The notes beneath the pieces were generated by a model that worked only from the letters and a program-made list of their open reading frames with translations, made no database searches and was not told the DNA's origin. From Cryphonectria parasitica EP155 (lineage: Eukaryota > Ascomycota > Sordariomycetes > Diaporthales > Cryphonectriaceae): a stretch of DNA of 64,000 nt. Both the position numbers and the translations under genes were made by a program. Location: assembly GCF_011745365.1 (NCBI RefSeq), contig NW_024468913.1, forward strand, positions 2,914,001-2,978,000. Direction: 5' to 3'. Below, one piece after another: positions 12,901-23,539 of the stretch. Within the stretch, counting starts at the first letter, position 1. Each line of letters begins with the position of its first letter.

Positions 12901-13131
12901 ACGAATATCAATGTGGACAACACAACCCCGCTGCCGCGAAGCATGGGACAGCCGCCGACATCCTCACCGGCAATTACCGCGCAGCAGCCACAGTCGACCA
13001 ACTCCTGGCCAGTAGAGGGCATGAACGACCTGCACCTCTCGGGGAACGAGCCAAGGATCTATCCCGGCATGATCAGCCGCCGGCAGAGGGCGAATAGCCT
13101 GCGCCAGTCGTCGATGCATGAGACCGATTAG
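9914..13131 (+). CDS. AMD1: AMP deaminase
   Basis: Hydrolytic deamination of AMP to IMP in the purine nucleotide cycle. The main exon is 10027-12628. The proposed first exon is 9914-9920 (ATGGCCG), followed by a GC-AG intron (donor GCAAGT, branch CTAAC, acceptor CTCAG), giving the N-terminus MADNALLDAPTPGFDSPQ; if this is wrong the start is the ATG at 10089. A third exon, 12819-13131, is proposed after donor GTGAGT at 12629; without splicing the protein ends ...SEERQM. The full model is 973 aa. Catalytic-domain landmarks are the metal-binding DTHVHHS (about residue 433), LRPHCGEAGD (about 698) and the Asp pair in SLSTDDPLQF (about 777). The N-terminal 300 residues are Ser/Pro/acidic and lie in the variable regulatory region of eukaryotic AMP deaminases. 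The core is certain; the two ends are inferred. Confidence 0.9.
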
Positions 13132-14695
13132 GGAGCGCTACGAAGAGGGTGACGAGCCTGGCGGCGACGGGGGCTATGGAGGAGGTGAGCAGTAAGTCCG
13201 TCCTGGTTGTTCAGAAGTGCGGCGGACTTGAGGCGAGAATTTTACACATACGTCCATATAGGCAACGCGCGGTATTCATATCACAACAACGTCAAACTTG
13301 AATGGGCAGTGAGTGAAAACAAAATCAAAAAGATGGAGTTATACTATACCTACATGCTTCCTTGCAATACCATGCCAAGTTTCAACCTCACAAAGATAGA
13401 TTTTTCCTTCGGACACTATTGATTCCATAGGCCAATTCACATTGCAAGAAAGCTTTCAATTCACGAGCTTGAGCACGGTATTTTGTTTTGGGACCTTTAG
13501 AGGTATACTTACTTGGTTGTAGGCCCTGAAGGTGGAATGCTCGACGATATGTATAGTTGACGCACTAGCACTCAGCCAACTGTACTGTACTGTACAGTTG
13601 CTGCAAGGCCCGCAGAAGGCCTTCCCCTGTCTCCTGCAGCTTGCTTACCTGTCGGTACATAGAGACATTTGACCTCGTCTCCTTTTTTCTTTCTTTTTTT
13701 CTTCTTATACTCGCTCAATCTTTCCCACACAGGCAGAGCTATCTTGAGAAATATTGTATTTTTAATCCTATTTCTCCCACTATACGAGGGAATCACATGA
13801 CGATTTCGCATATGGACATTTGACAAAGTACATGAGTTTACTATACTACTGCTACAACTACAGCTACAACCACAGTACAGTACAGTACAGTAGTACTATT
13901 AGTATACTAGGTTACAGTGGCTGCTTCTGTTGAGGTCAGAGCGTTCGTGCCCGATCTTGGCCTTGCCCTTCCCTGCTGGGCCCTAGCACTCGGGCCCTGT
14001 CCCGTGCTGTCCCGTCCTGCCCGACAGTAAACTTGGTTCTTGGTCTTAGCCTTGCTCATGGGGCTCTGGGGTCTCCATCTTAATCAGCCAGCGACCTTGA
14101 TTGCCCCCTTTTGCACCATCTCGAGAATCTGCCTACCTCTTCCGCATAGAGGCGGCGCATGACGCTGCACATGACAGCTACTTCATAGAACCACAACAAA
14201 CACTGGCTGCCATTGCTTCCAGCGTCATCTTGCACCACCATCTCGAGAGACCACCGCGTCGAGCCGCCAGCACCACCTGACGAACAGCGAAACACACCCT
14301 TTACAGGTTTGTGTTCCTCGCGCAAGTGATACGGTACAAGCCGGGGCAACCTAGGGTCGGCACCAGCCTTCTTCTCCCTCCCGCTTTGCACCAAGTGTGT
14401 TTCGGGTGCATCCACCTCAGCTTGAAAGCCACCTGCCTGGAAGTCCCAGCAGTCTCTCGGCTCGCCTTGCCGTCGTCTTGAGAGCCGCGCATCCGGCTGG
14501 CTCTGCAGATAACCCAGGTCTCCTCCAAGATACACCTGGAAAGGCTGTTGAGTTTACACAAGTTTCATCGTCACATACCGAACCCCCTCGCGCCAAACCA
14601 CCACCACCACCACCACCACCACCCCCCTCTTCCAACTCACGGTCGAGGAGCACCGGGCCGACCTGCTCCTCTCTGAGCTGTACCAGACCGACGCG
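13132..14695. other. Interval between AMP deaminase and SLA1
   Basis: It contains an inverted pair of TGTAC repeats (entry below), a C-rich GGGCCC/CCCGTCC segment at 13930-14030, and the SLA1 leader with a (CCA)n stretch at about 14598-14623. A possible frame-shifted continuation of the AMP deaminase C-terminus sits at 13133-13195. No separate gene is supported. Confidence 0.5.
13580..13893. repeat. Inverted pair of GTACT/AGTAC pentanucleotide repeats
   Basis: About 13579-13597 reads ACTGTACTGTACTGTACAG, and about 13871-13893 reads CACAGTACAGTACAGTACAG. These are reverse complements separated by about 275 bp, and the first arm is itself nearly palindromic (CAACTG...CAGTTG). Confidence 0.8.
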
Positions 14696-17600
14696 ATGGC
14701 ATTCCTTGGCGTCTACAAGGCCCTCTACGACTATGCCCCGCAGTCCGAAGGGGAACTGGAGATCAGCGAAGGAGATCTGCTCTACGTCCTCGAGAAGAGC
14801 GGAGATGATGACTGGTGGAAGGCAAAGAAGAAGGCCAGCGCTGAGGAGGAGGAGGAGCCCGTCGGTCTGATCCCGAACAACTACGTGGAAGAGGTGAGCT
14901 CGGCCCTTTATACCGCGCCGAGGGCCTGCTGGCCTGACGCCGTGTTGTGATGTCTGACAAATCGTTTGCACAGGCAAAACCCATTGCGAAAGCCCGCGCG
15001 CTCTACGAGTACACCAGACAGACGGACGAGGAGCTGTCGTTTCCGGAGGAGGCAGAGCTCGACGTCTACGACACTTCAGATCCTGACTGGATCCTCGTGG
15101 GCCTCCATAGTGACTATGGATTTGTTCCTGCCAACTACATAGACATGGGCGAGGGCGGCGGCCAGAACGAGGAACACTCATCATCCCACGAGCCACAAGA
15201 TGAGCCCGAGCCTGAGCCCGAGCCTGCTCCCCCGAGTCTTCCGACCAGACCTCCTGCGCCGCCGTCTCCCGTTGTCGAGGACGAACCCAGCCCGCCGCTC
15301 CCGGCACGAACTGCCGCGCCGCCAGAGCCAAGCACCCCCGAGGCTCCGAACCCGGCCGCGGCGCTGGCTGGTGTGATGGGTGGCCGGTCTGTTGCTGCTC
15401 CGCCGCCAGTGACACGAGAAATATCACGCCCTCCTGCCATAAACATCCCTCCGCCGCCGCGACAAGGTCCGCCTGACGACGAGGACAACGAGCTGTCCCC
15501 GCCTCTGCCGGCACGAACTCGCTCGATCCAGTCGACGGTGGATAACGACAGGCAGCAGCGCGAGAGCCTGTCCCCGTCCACCTCGGCAACATACCGCGAC
15601 CCATTCCCTCAGTACGACCGTCGACAGCCCACGGACCGTGATTATGAGCCGCGGCACCAGGACCTATCGCCAGGAGGTTTCCACCTGTATAATATTAATG
15701 AGATGATATCGATCATGGGCAAGAAGAAGAAGATGCCAACCACGCTCGGAATCAACCTGAAGACGGGAAAGATCCTGCTCGCGCCAGAGCATGCGCAGGA
15801 CGGACCATCCCAGGAGTGGTCTGCTGATAGGATGACACACTACTCCCGGGAAGGCAAGCACGTGTTCCTCGAGTTCGTGCGGCCTAGCAAGAGCGTGGAC
15901 TTTCACGCCGGCGCCAAGGATACCGCGGAGGAGATCGTTGCGGCGCTGGGAGAGCTCGCAGGCGCTGTCCGGGCTGAGGGCCTGCGCGAGGTCATTATGG
16001 CTGGCACCGGCAGGGAACTCAGGAAAGGAAAGATGCTCTACGACTTTATGGCCCAGGGCGAAGACGAGGTGACCGTGGCCGACGGCGACGAGGTGATCAT
16101 CCTCGACGACATGAAGAGCGAGGACTGGTGGCAGGTGCGGCGGGTCAAGAACGGAAAGGAGGGCGTCGTCCCCAGTAGCTATGTCGAGATCACGGGCACC
16201 GTTCCCGCCCAGCCGGCGTCTATGAGTGGCATCAACGCAGGCCTTTCGTCGGTCGCCCAGAACCGACTCGAGGAGGAGCGTCTGACGAAGCAGGCCGTCA
16301 AGGCGGCCAAGAGAGAGGACGAGAAGAGAGGTTCAGAGGTAGGGCCAGGACTGCGCTTGCCGGAAAGGTCGAGCAGCCTTTCACATAGAGAACGGAATGG
16401 TAATTTGTCGTCACAGCGGAAGCGCGAGAACGGTCACGGTAGCAACGGCTCGCGAAGCAACGCCAAGTCAAGTATGTATATCGCATCATCTCCCTCCCTC
16501 CCTTTCCTTTTCCTCTTGTTCCTCCTCTTCTTCTTTTTTTTTTTTCCTTCCTTTCTTCTCCTCTCTAGGAACAAGAAACACACTGACGAGGATGCTGGAG
16601 CGCACGCAGAGCCCGACCCTTCCAAGGTCCGTACGTGGACCGACCGGTCCAAGTCGTTCAGTGTCGACGCCCAATTCCTCGGTCTCAGGGACGGAAAGAT
16701 CAATCTCCACAAGGTCAACGGTGTCAAGATTGCGGTACCGGTCGCCAAGATGTCGGTCGAGGATCTCGAGTATGTCGAGCGGGTGACGGGAATATCACTC
16801 GACGAGGACAAGCCGTTGTCAGAGGTCAAGAGGGCCAGGTCCAGAGCCTCCGCACCGGTTGGCGCTACCATCGAGCAGCCGAAGAGGCCCGAGTACGACT
16901 GGTTCCAATTTTTCCTCTCGTGCGACATACAGGTCGGGCTGTGCGAGAGGTACGCACAGGCGTTCCACCGAGACAACATGGACGAGACTGTCCTGCCAGA
17001 CGTCGACGCGTCTGTCCTGCGGACCCTGGGTCTGCGCGAAGGAGATATCATCAAGGTGATGCGGTTCCTGGATAACAAGTACGGTCGCAAGAAGGGCGGC
17101 GAGGCCCAGGGAGAAGGTGGCTTGTTCTCTGGGCCCGGTGGTGCTCTCAAGAACAACTCGGGCCGACCACGGCCGGAAGCAAACAGGTCCGCCAGCGACC
17201 TGGTTGACCCCAAGGCTCTGGGCGGGACGAAGGATAGCGAGGCGTCGTCTCCCGCGCCGCTGACGCCTGCGACGACCACGTCAGCTGTGTCGACAGGAAA
17301 GCCCAGCGGGTTCGACGACGACGCCTGGGATGTCAAGCCAGCCAAGTCGCAGCCCACCCCCGAGCCACCGGCCCCTGCTGTAGCACCAGCCCCCGCAGCC
17401 GAACCTCCCAAGTCGGCCACCACACCTCTCACGCCAGGGATGCAGGAGCTGTCGCTGCTGTCGGAGCCTCTACAGCCGACCAAGACTGCGGCTCCTGCTC
17501 CTGCGCCAATCGTCACGCAGCCCCCTCCTCCTGCTGCTGCTCCCGCCCAGGCGCCTCAGCCCACAGGCGCCTCGCCTGGCTTCTTCGCCGGCCTGCCTCC

Positions 17601-18534
17601 TCAGCAGACGGGCCTGCCAAACGGGCAGTCACCGACAACTCCGCTCAGCCATCAACTGTCTCTGGCTCGACAGAGACCCGCCCCGCCGTCAGGCATCCCA
17701 GGCCAGGCCGGTATGATAGCACCGCCTCCTACGAGACCGTTGTCGGCCCCTCAGGCGGCACAGCCTAGCGCCTTCGGCCCTCCTCCACTGGCGCCTCATG
17801 TCACTGGACAGGTTGCTCCTCCTGGACAGAGCCTGAGCGAGATCGGCCAGCAGCGGCTGCAGCAGCAATACGCCATGCAGATGCAGCCCCAGATGACGGG
17901 CTTCCCGCAACAGTCCCCTGGCATGTACCCGATGCAGACTGGGATGCAGCCACAGCCAACAGGCTTTGGACAGAACCAGTTCATGCAGCAGCAGCAGCAG
18001 CAGCAGCAGCAGCCCATGATGAATGGCCAACAGATGCCACAGCAGAGCCCCTTTGCCGACCCGAGGGCATCGCAACAATTCTCGCCCATGCAGATGCAGC
18101 CTACTGGATTCCAGGGCCAGTTCAACCAGAACTCGTTTGGGCCGACTCCAACGGGTGGTGGTGTCAACTCATACCTCCCCCCGGCTCTTGAGCCACAGAG
18201 GACCGGTATGCCTGGTCAGATGCAGCCCATGCAGCCTCAACCCACGGGTATGAGCTTCACACAGGGTTTTGGAAATCACGGCATGGCCCCAACACAGCCG
18301 CAGCCTCCTGCTCCCTTGGTGCCACAACAGACAGGGCCGCCACCACCCGTTCGCTTTGGCGTCCCAGCCGATGCGAAGAAGCTCGCGCCACAGGCTACTG
18401 GCCGCCGTGCTAACCTCTCTGCTGCGAGTAAGTTATTTCCAGATCCTACGTTGTCTTATACCATCTTGTCGATGTGATAGATACTTGAATGCTAATCTTT
18501 GGCCACAGCTCCTGATAATCCTTTCGGATTCTAG
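14696..18534 (+). CDS. SLA1: Endocytic actin-patch adaptor Sla1
   Basis: Links cargo, clathrin and actin regulators (Las17, Pan1, End3) at cortical patches. Exons 14696-14893, 14974-16471, 16610-18427 and 18509-18534 give 1179 aa. Domains in order: SH3-1 (about 4-64), SH3-2 (about 69-126), a Pro-rich linker, a PH-like region after MGKKKKMPTTLGINLKTGK, SH3-3 (about 416-473, DWWQVRRV), SHD1 (about 580-640), SAM-like SHD2 (about 662-726, starting YDWFQFFL), then a Pro/Gln-rich tail with about eight QxTG motifs (LPPQQTG, MQPQMTG, LEPQRTG, LAPQATG), the target of Ark/Prk-type kinases. The 26-nt last exon adds the EH-domain ligand NPF (TPDNPFGF). Intron 2 has canonical GTATGT, CTGAC and CAG, but is 138 nt and stop-free, so unspliced RNA stays open. 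The tail has a run of about nine Gln. Confidence 0.95.
17986..18012 (+). repeat. (CAG)9 microsatellite coding for poly-Gln in SLA1
   Basis: Nine perfect CAG codons, directly after FM and before PMMNG in the Gln/Met/Pro-rich tail. Perfect codon identity predicts length polymorphism between strains. Confidence 0.9.
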
Positions 18535-18750
18535 ATTGTTTAGACATGTTCTTACAAGAAAAACCCTGTCAATAGCAGTAGACTGGGGGCCCCTCCCAGA
18601 GAGAACCCCGCCTTCTGTCTGGGGCATTTTGTTTCAAGCTGTCTGGAGTATCGTCGTCATATCTTCTTGTCAACCACAATTACAATGTCACTACTACTAC
18701 TATTAGTCGAGACGAGTGTGTGACTTACTATCAGTGTCAGACTTGGTCAA

Positions 18751-19899
18751 CCCCCCCCCCCCGGGGGCCTCCCCAGTAGGGAGAGAAGATGAGGGAGCTG
18801 GCTGGTGGATTTTATTGTCAAAAGAAAGAATTTCATCACATTGGATAGCGACTTGTTCACCTGGTACAAAGACTTGGGAGGATCAGGCACAACCGCCATA
18901 ATTCTAGCCTCACATAAATCACAGCATCTAATGCATTAGCACTAGCAGTGTACATCAACTATGCAACAAGTCAGTCCTATGCTACAATTCCAAGATCAGA
19001 CCAGAATTTCTTTTGGCTCTGTTATGTAGGATTACAAAAGCTGGTCATCCGTGGATGGTCTTGTGTGGAACGTGGAGGGTTTCCTCTTCCTTGCCCCTCG
19101 GGCGATGGAAGTATTGTCTGTCTGTTTGTAAGAGCTGCTGGGAAACAGGAGGGCGAGATGGGGGGGGGGGGGGGTTTCTTCTCCTTCTTTTTTAGATCAA
19201 AGAGAAAACATAAATTGTTGATAGTCTTGCTCAACTATCTGTCCTCCTCTCTGTCTCTCTTCCTGCCTTGAAAAGTCGCCCCTGAAACAAAGCCAGGCTC
19301 CAAAAGCCTGTGCGCGGGGCGGCTAGAAGCCCAGTCCCCCGTTTCAGAGGTCTTTGTACGAGCGCCGCGCCGAGGGTGAGGCTGCACAAATATATGCTTG
19401 TCCTGACTAGCCTCTTTCTTTAGACTTGAAAAAAGCTATCTCGCACTGACAGCTTGACAGTGCAACTCTCGATCGCTTCCATCCGATCTTACGCAGGGCC
19501 CGCTGCCCTTTGGGGGGGGGGGGTTTCCTGTTCACACCCGACCACCTACTCACATACACATATATCCGATGAAGAGGAAGGGGGGAAGCAAAAAAAAAAC
19601 CAAAAAACTGGGACGTTGTCACACGAATCAAGTCTGCCCCCCCCCCCCCCCCTTTCCTCTTCCCATTTTCTCTTCCGACCGAATGAGGAGTCCTAGATAT
19701 GTTGGCACGGCGCGCGGGGTTGTTTCCATCTACTCTGGAGCACCCAGCTGCTCGGACCTTCTCTCCTCGTCTGAAGGGGGGGGAAACGATGGTTGATGCA
19801 CCATGGTAACAGAATGCAGGAGTGGTGATGATGGTGGTGAATTTCTTCTTCGTTTTCTTCGGACGGGAGGAAGGGTGGTTGAGAGGGGGGGGGGGGGGG
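18751..19899. repeat. Cluster of G/C homopolymers
   Basis: C12 directly followed by G5 (18751-18767), G15 (19160-19174), G12 (19512-19523), C16 (19637-19652), G8 (19776-19783) and G15 (19885-19899). Orientation alternates. Five tracts of 12 or more within 1.15 kb is far above chance. Confidence 0.9.
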
Positions 19900-19957
19900 A
19901 GTTGGTAGACTCGAGAAGGCTGGTCGGAAGAGAAGAGGAGGGCCTTTTGTTCATAGA

Positions 19958-19965
19958 TATAAATA
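19958..19965 (+). promoter_or_regulatory. TATA box of the Gly-rich secreted-protein gene
   Basis: TATAAATA lies 182 bp upstream of the ATG at 20140, leaving room for a CT-rich leader that ends in CAACAAGTAG... and AAGAAAAG. Confidence 0.55.
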
Positions 19966-20139
19966 TTTGATTCACCTCTGCTGAAGCTTCACGGTGTCTT
20001 CTTGTCTGGCAACCCACCCTACCCTCACCTACCTCTTCGTCCTCCTTCAACTTGATACTTGTCAAGAATACTATACCGTCCTTCAACAAGTAGCTGGTCT
20101 ATTCTTTCCCGATATCACACCTCATTGGTTTAAGAAAAG

Positions 20140-20505
20140 ATGTACTTCACACTCATCCTAGCCCTGGCCGCTGCCACCCTCACCACAGCGGCACCCACCC
20201 TCTCTTCAAGCACAGAGCACAACACACGCCAGCTCGATACCCTGCTGGGCGGCCTTACGGGAGCCCAGTCTGCAGCCGGTGCAACCACGTCTGGCGGCGC
20301 TGCGGATGGAGGTCTTGGGGCTCTCCTCGGAGGTGCCGGTGCCGGGACCGGTGATGAGTCTAGTGGTCTCGGAGCGACGTTGGGCGGCGGTCTAGATGGC
20401 GGTACGTCCAGGTTGAAATAAACACCTTTGTCTTGAATCAATGCTGACTTGTCTCTAGCTGAGGGCGCTCTGGAAAACCTAGGCGGTGGAGCACTCAAGG
20501 AGTAA
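20140..20505 (+). CDS. Small secreted Gly/Ala-rich protein
   Basis: Exons 20140-20401 and 20459-20505 (donor GTACGT, branch CTGAC, acceptor TAG) encode 102 aa. Residues 1-18 are a signal peptide (MYFTLILALAAATLTTAA). The mature part has no Cys and consists of Gly/Leu/Ala-rich units such as LLGGLTGA, GLGALLGGAGAG, GLGATLGGGLDG and ENLGGGALKE. Such low-complexity secreted proteins often associate with cell walls or surfaces, but I recognise no family. Expression from a TATA promoter and a strong codon pattern support a real gene. Confidence 0.7.
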
Positions 20506-20996
20506 ATAGGAGATCAAAGGTGGACGGGCTTGATGGTTTCTATTCGGAATTACAGGAGCAGTGCTTCTAACTCCTCCTGGGTTGCTCTCGCTGTTACTCG
20601 CTGCCCGCGTGGAATGCTTTCCAAGGCCTTCTTGTTGTACATATATATGGGCTCGGTTCGGTAAGAGATCTGCAGTGCAGGATCTCGAATGAGCTCTCCC
20701 TTTTTAGGCTCGGACAGGATAATGCACCACCCAGGGCATCTGGCTTGACGCCACTAGTAATTTAGGTCAGATCCTCGTTTAAACATCTTCAATATTAAGA
20801 GGACTGGCCAAACACTTTCATGCGCCCTTCGAAGCATAGCAAAAAAAATAAAAAAAATGTGATGCATGTCTTCCCACCGGTGTATGGCTTGTGCTTGCGT
20901 GTCTATAATGCCTGTTCGCTGCCTAATGCGTTCGTTGCATTGGTGGTCCGCAGAGGGAAGGAAATCGAGAACCTGGTCAGATCGGCCACGTCTCCT
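20506..20996. other. Convergent intergenic interval
   Basis: About 490 bp between convergent stop codons. It holds the two 3' ends, including ACATATATATGG at about 20638 and an A-rich stretch at 20840-20856. No gene is seen. Confidence 0.5.
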
Positions 20997-22152
20997 CTAC
21001 TGCATGTCTGCCAGATCGTCTTTAATCTCAATGTCGATGTCCGGAAGGGTGTGTCGTCGCCTCAGCTCGTCAATCTTCCCCGCAATGTCATTTGCGGTGG
21101 CTGCGCCAGCTGGAATGCTGATTTTCTCTTTCACCTTCTCCTCCTTCTTGTGATCCTTCGCACCTGGTTCGAATCTCTTCTGTACAGCCTTGATCATCTT
21201 GCCGAACCAATAGATGTTCAGGGTATTTAGAGTGATGTTGCTGGCCAGGTATATAACAGCCATCCATACCGGCAGTGGGCCGGCCTCCTTTGCGTACTTC
21301 ATGACGTCCTCGGTTCCCGGAAGTTGTTCATTCGCGGGTGTGATGGACATGTACTCGGTGTTCGGGGCAGTGAATAGCGCACGGTACATGTCGTACCACA
21401 CCATGACCGACTGGCCGACACCCCAGACAAGACGTGCCGAGAAAAAGGTGAAGAGAAGCACGATGCCGTTGTACAGCTGCGCCTTGGTTCCAGTCATGCC
21501 CAGTTTGTCGAAGAACCAGTGGATGTTGAGGAACGGGGTCGACAGCTCGTAGAGAATGAAGACGGTGGCGTAATAATTCAAAAAGGGTCTCTGTTGACCA
21601 CAGTCAGGGGAGGTCTGCACACAACGTTGAGAGAGAAAAAAAATAAAAATGGGACGCAGGATCAAAACTCACGTAACCAAGAGAATAGACGGAGAGTGCG
21701 CTGACAGCATGGGCGAGCAGTCCAACACCAAAGACGTCCAGGTTGCAGATGGTGATGCAGAAGTCCCAGACAAAATATCCAGCTGCGAGCGACTGGACCA
21801 AGCCGCTGGATCCGGTGTAGCCCCAGATGCGTCCCTGCCAGTCCATGGAAGCGCGCTCCTTATCCGTCCACATGACCCAGAGGGCAACGATGCAGATGAG
21901 GACGCTCTGGAACAGGGATACGACGTGAGAATCCCAACTGGCCCGTTTGCCCCTCGATTTAGGGTAATGTTCGGGAGCATATTTGTTAGAAACCCACGGC
22001 GAGACGACGAGGTGGATGAACGTGTAGAGGAGGGCCGCGGCGATGACTTCGTGTATGTGCTGCGGCAGCACAGTCATATTATACTTTTCTGCGAATGGCC
22101 GGACCCATTCCTCGAGGGCGGGTATAGGCGGTATGAAGAAAGGGTCCTTCAT
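20997..22152 (-). CDS. TLC-domain multi-pass membrane protein
   Basis: Exon 1 is 22152-21673 and exon 2 is 21590-20997 on the minus strand (donor GTGAGT, branch CTGAC, acceptor CAACAG), encoding 357 aa. About seven hydrophobic segments are visible. TLC (TRAM-Lag1-CLN8) landmarks are the segment SWDSHVVSLFQSVLI, the loop AAGYFVWDF, LLAHAVSAL, and RPFLNYYATVFILYELSTP followed by NIHWFFDK. The C-terminus is charged (KEEKVKEK). The ceramide-synthase double-His motif is not apparent, so it is more likely of the TLCD/TMEM56 type than a Lag1 ceramide synthase, and its substrate is unknown. A second possible acceptor, GTGCAG, lies 24 nt earlier in the same frame and would insert eight residues. A TATAAAG candidate for its promoter is at 22283-22289. 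Confidence 0.85.
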
Positions 22153-23539
22153 GGCTGCGGTCTGCCTTTGGAGTTCGAGCCCAGATCAGCAATCAAGGAT
22201 CGGTCATCAAAGAGGGAGCTGACCGGGAGGGAAAAGGTTGGCGAGAGGTCCGGGGGAAAGGGCAGAACAAGGACGTGCCTCTCTTTATATTAAAGAACTT
22301 GACCGACCTAAGCCACGGAAAATCCACATGAGACGAACCCCGCAAGCTGGAGCCTCCGAGGCAGTTGACAGCCTAGGCAGGCAGGCCGACAGCCACCAGA
22401 TCAAGCTGCACTGCTCGGGGGAGGAGGAGGGGGGGGTTGTTTGTGCAGGCAGGGCGCTCCAGAATTATTGTTGGGATCTGCACGCGGTCTCTCCTCGCGA
22501 GGGTCCGGCGTGCCTCGATCACCAGGTGGTGCGCTGCTCAGCTGAAGGTGCAATGCAGCGTGCCAGGAGCAAGTGAGAAGCTCCTATGAGTAAGGCTACT
22601 GATTCTCGGCACGTTGACGTCCTGTGACGCTCAGACAAAGTACTTTGTGGTATAAAAAAAAAAGAGTGGTGCTTGGATTGTACCAAATCTTATAGTCGCA
22701 TCGAGGCGAGACAACTATATGGACCCTTAAATTGTTGGGAAAATCGGCGGGTACTTGCGCAATACCTGTCAGCCCAATGTAGGTGCCTCTCTTGGCTGAC
22801 AAGGCCTAAATTTCACGCCAGGTCTCTCACCCGGTCAGACCCAAAACAACGGAACGGCTGCGACAGCTGGGCGGTCGCCCTCTGAGCTGTGGGCTGGAGC
22901 TGGAGGGGTTGAAAGCCGGAATGCACAGTCGTAGGAGGTCTTTGGAATTAGAAATTGTTCATATGGATAAGATTGTACGCCGGGTTGAAATGACGACAAG
23001 AGTGGTGGCTGAGGAGTTGAAGGTACTGATGAGAATTGGCAGTGCTCTCTAGTGCAAGGCGTGAAAGAGAGGGGGTAGAATTCCAGGCCTGCCCCTCTTG
23101 GGAGTATTCCTTTGTTCCCCATCTCTGCGGGGCTCTCCTTCCCCCTGCCACACCCACTGCACCAGTGTACACGCTACGTACTGGTAACACCCCCTGACCG
23201 TTGTGGCCCGTGCACCTTTCGAAATGACCAGGGTGTTCACCGTTCATAGAAGCTCAGCAACTGACACTATCACGAGCTCATTCTGGCCCATACTTGCTGG
23301 CTGTGCATTTCAGGTCAAGCCAGGCTCCATAGTGAGCGTTGCGTTCCTGACTGAGTTGGCTGCTGTCTTTGTTGTGGGAACGTGAAAGTCTTTCACTTTG
23401 GCTGCTCAGCATCAGGCGATTTCGCTTCGAAGCTACCACCACGGACATTCCGACGGTCAGCACCACGTGTCCGTCATTTCACTTCCGCAGCTGCAAGGTC
23501 AAGGCGCGAGAACGGCTTTAAAGCCGTCGACTGAGGGAT
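22153..23539. other. Divergent promoter interval, TLC gene and COG8
   Basis: About 1.4 kb between divergent starts. A minus-strand TATAAAG at 22283-22289 is about 135 bp upstream of the TLC gene ATG. A G8 run lies near 22429-22436. No gene is supported inside; the frames present are short and compositionally unlike the neighbours. Confidence 0.5.

Larger units (their letters stand above)
18535..20139. other. Homopolymer-rich interval
   Basis: No protein-coding gene is supported from the SLA1 stop to the Gly-rich secreted protein. The interval is dominated by G or C homopolymers (next entry). From about 19950 it is the promoter and leader of the secreted-protein gene. Confidence 0.55.

Noticed and set aside
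16476..16568. Alternative SLA1 intron 2 with donor GTATAT and acceptor CTCTAG
   Set aside because: It keeps frame but has a weaker donor and no branch site; GTATGT at 16472 with CTGAC and CAG at 16609 is better and gives the conserved PDPSKVRTWTDRS junction.
14417..17516. Long minus-strand frames (395 and 360 codons)
   Set aside because: Antisense shadows of SLA1, which has certain SH3, SHD1 and SHD2 domains on the plus strand.
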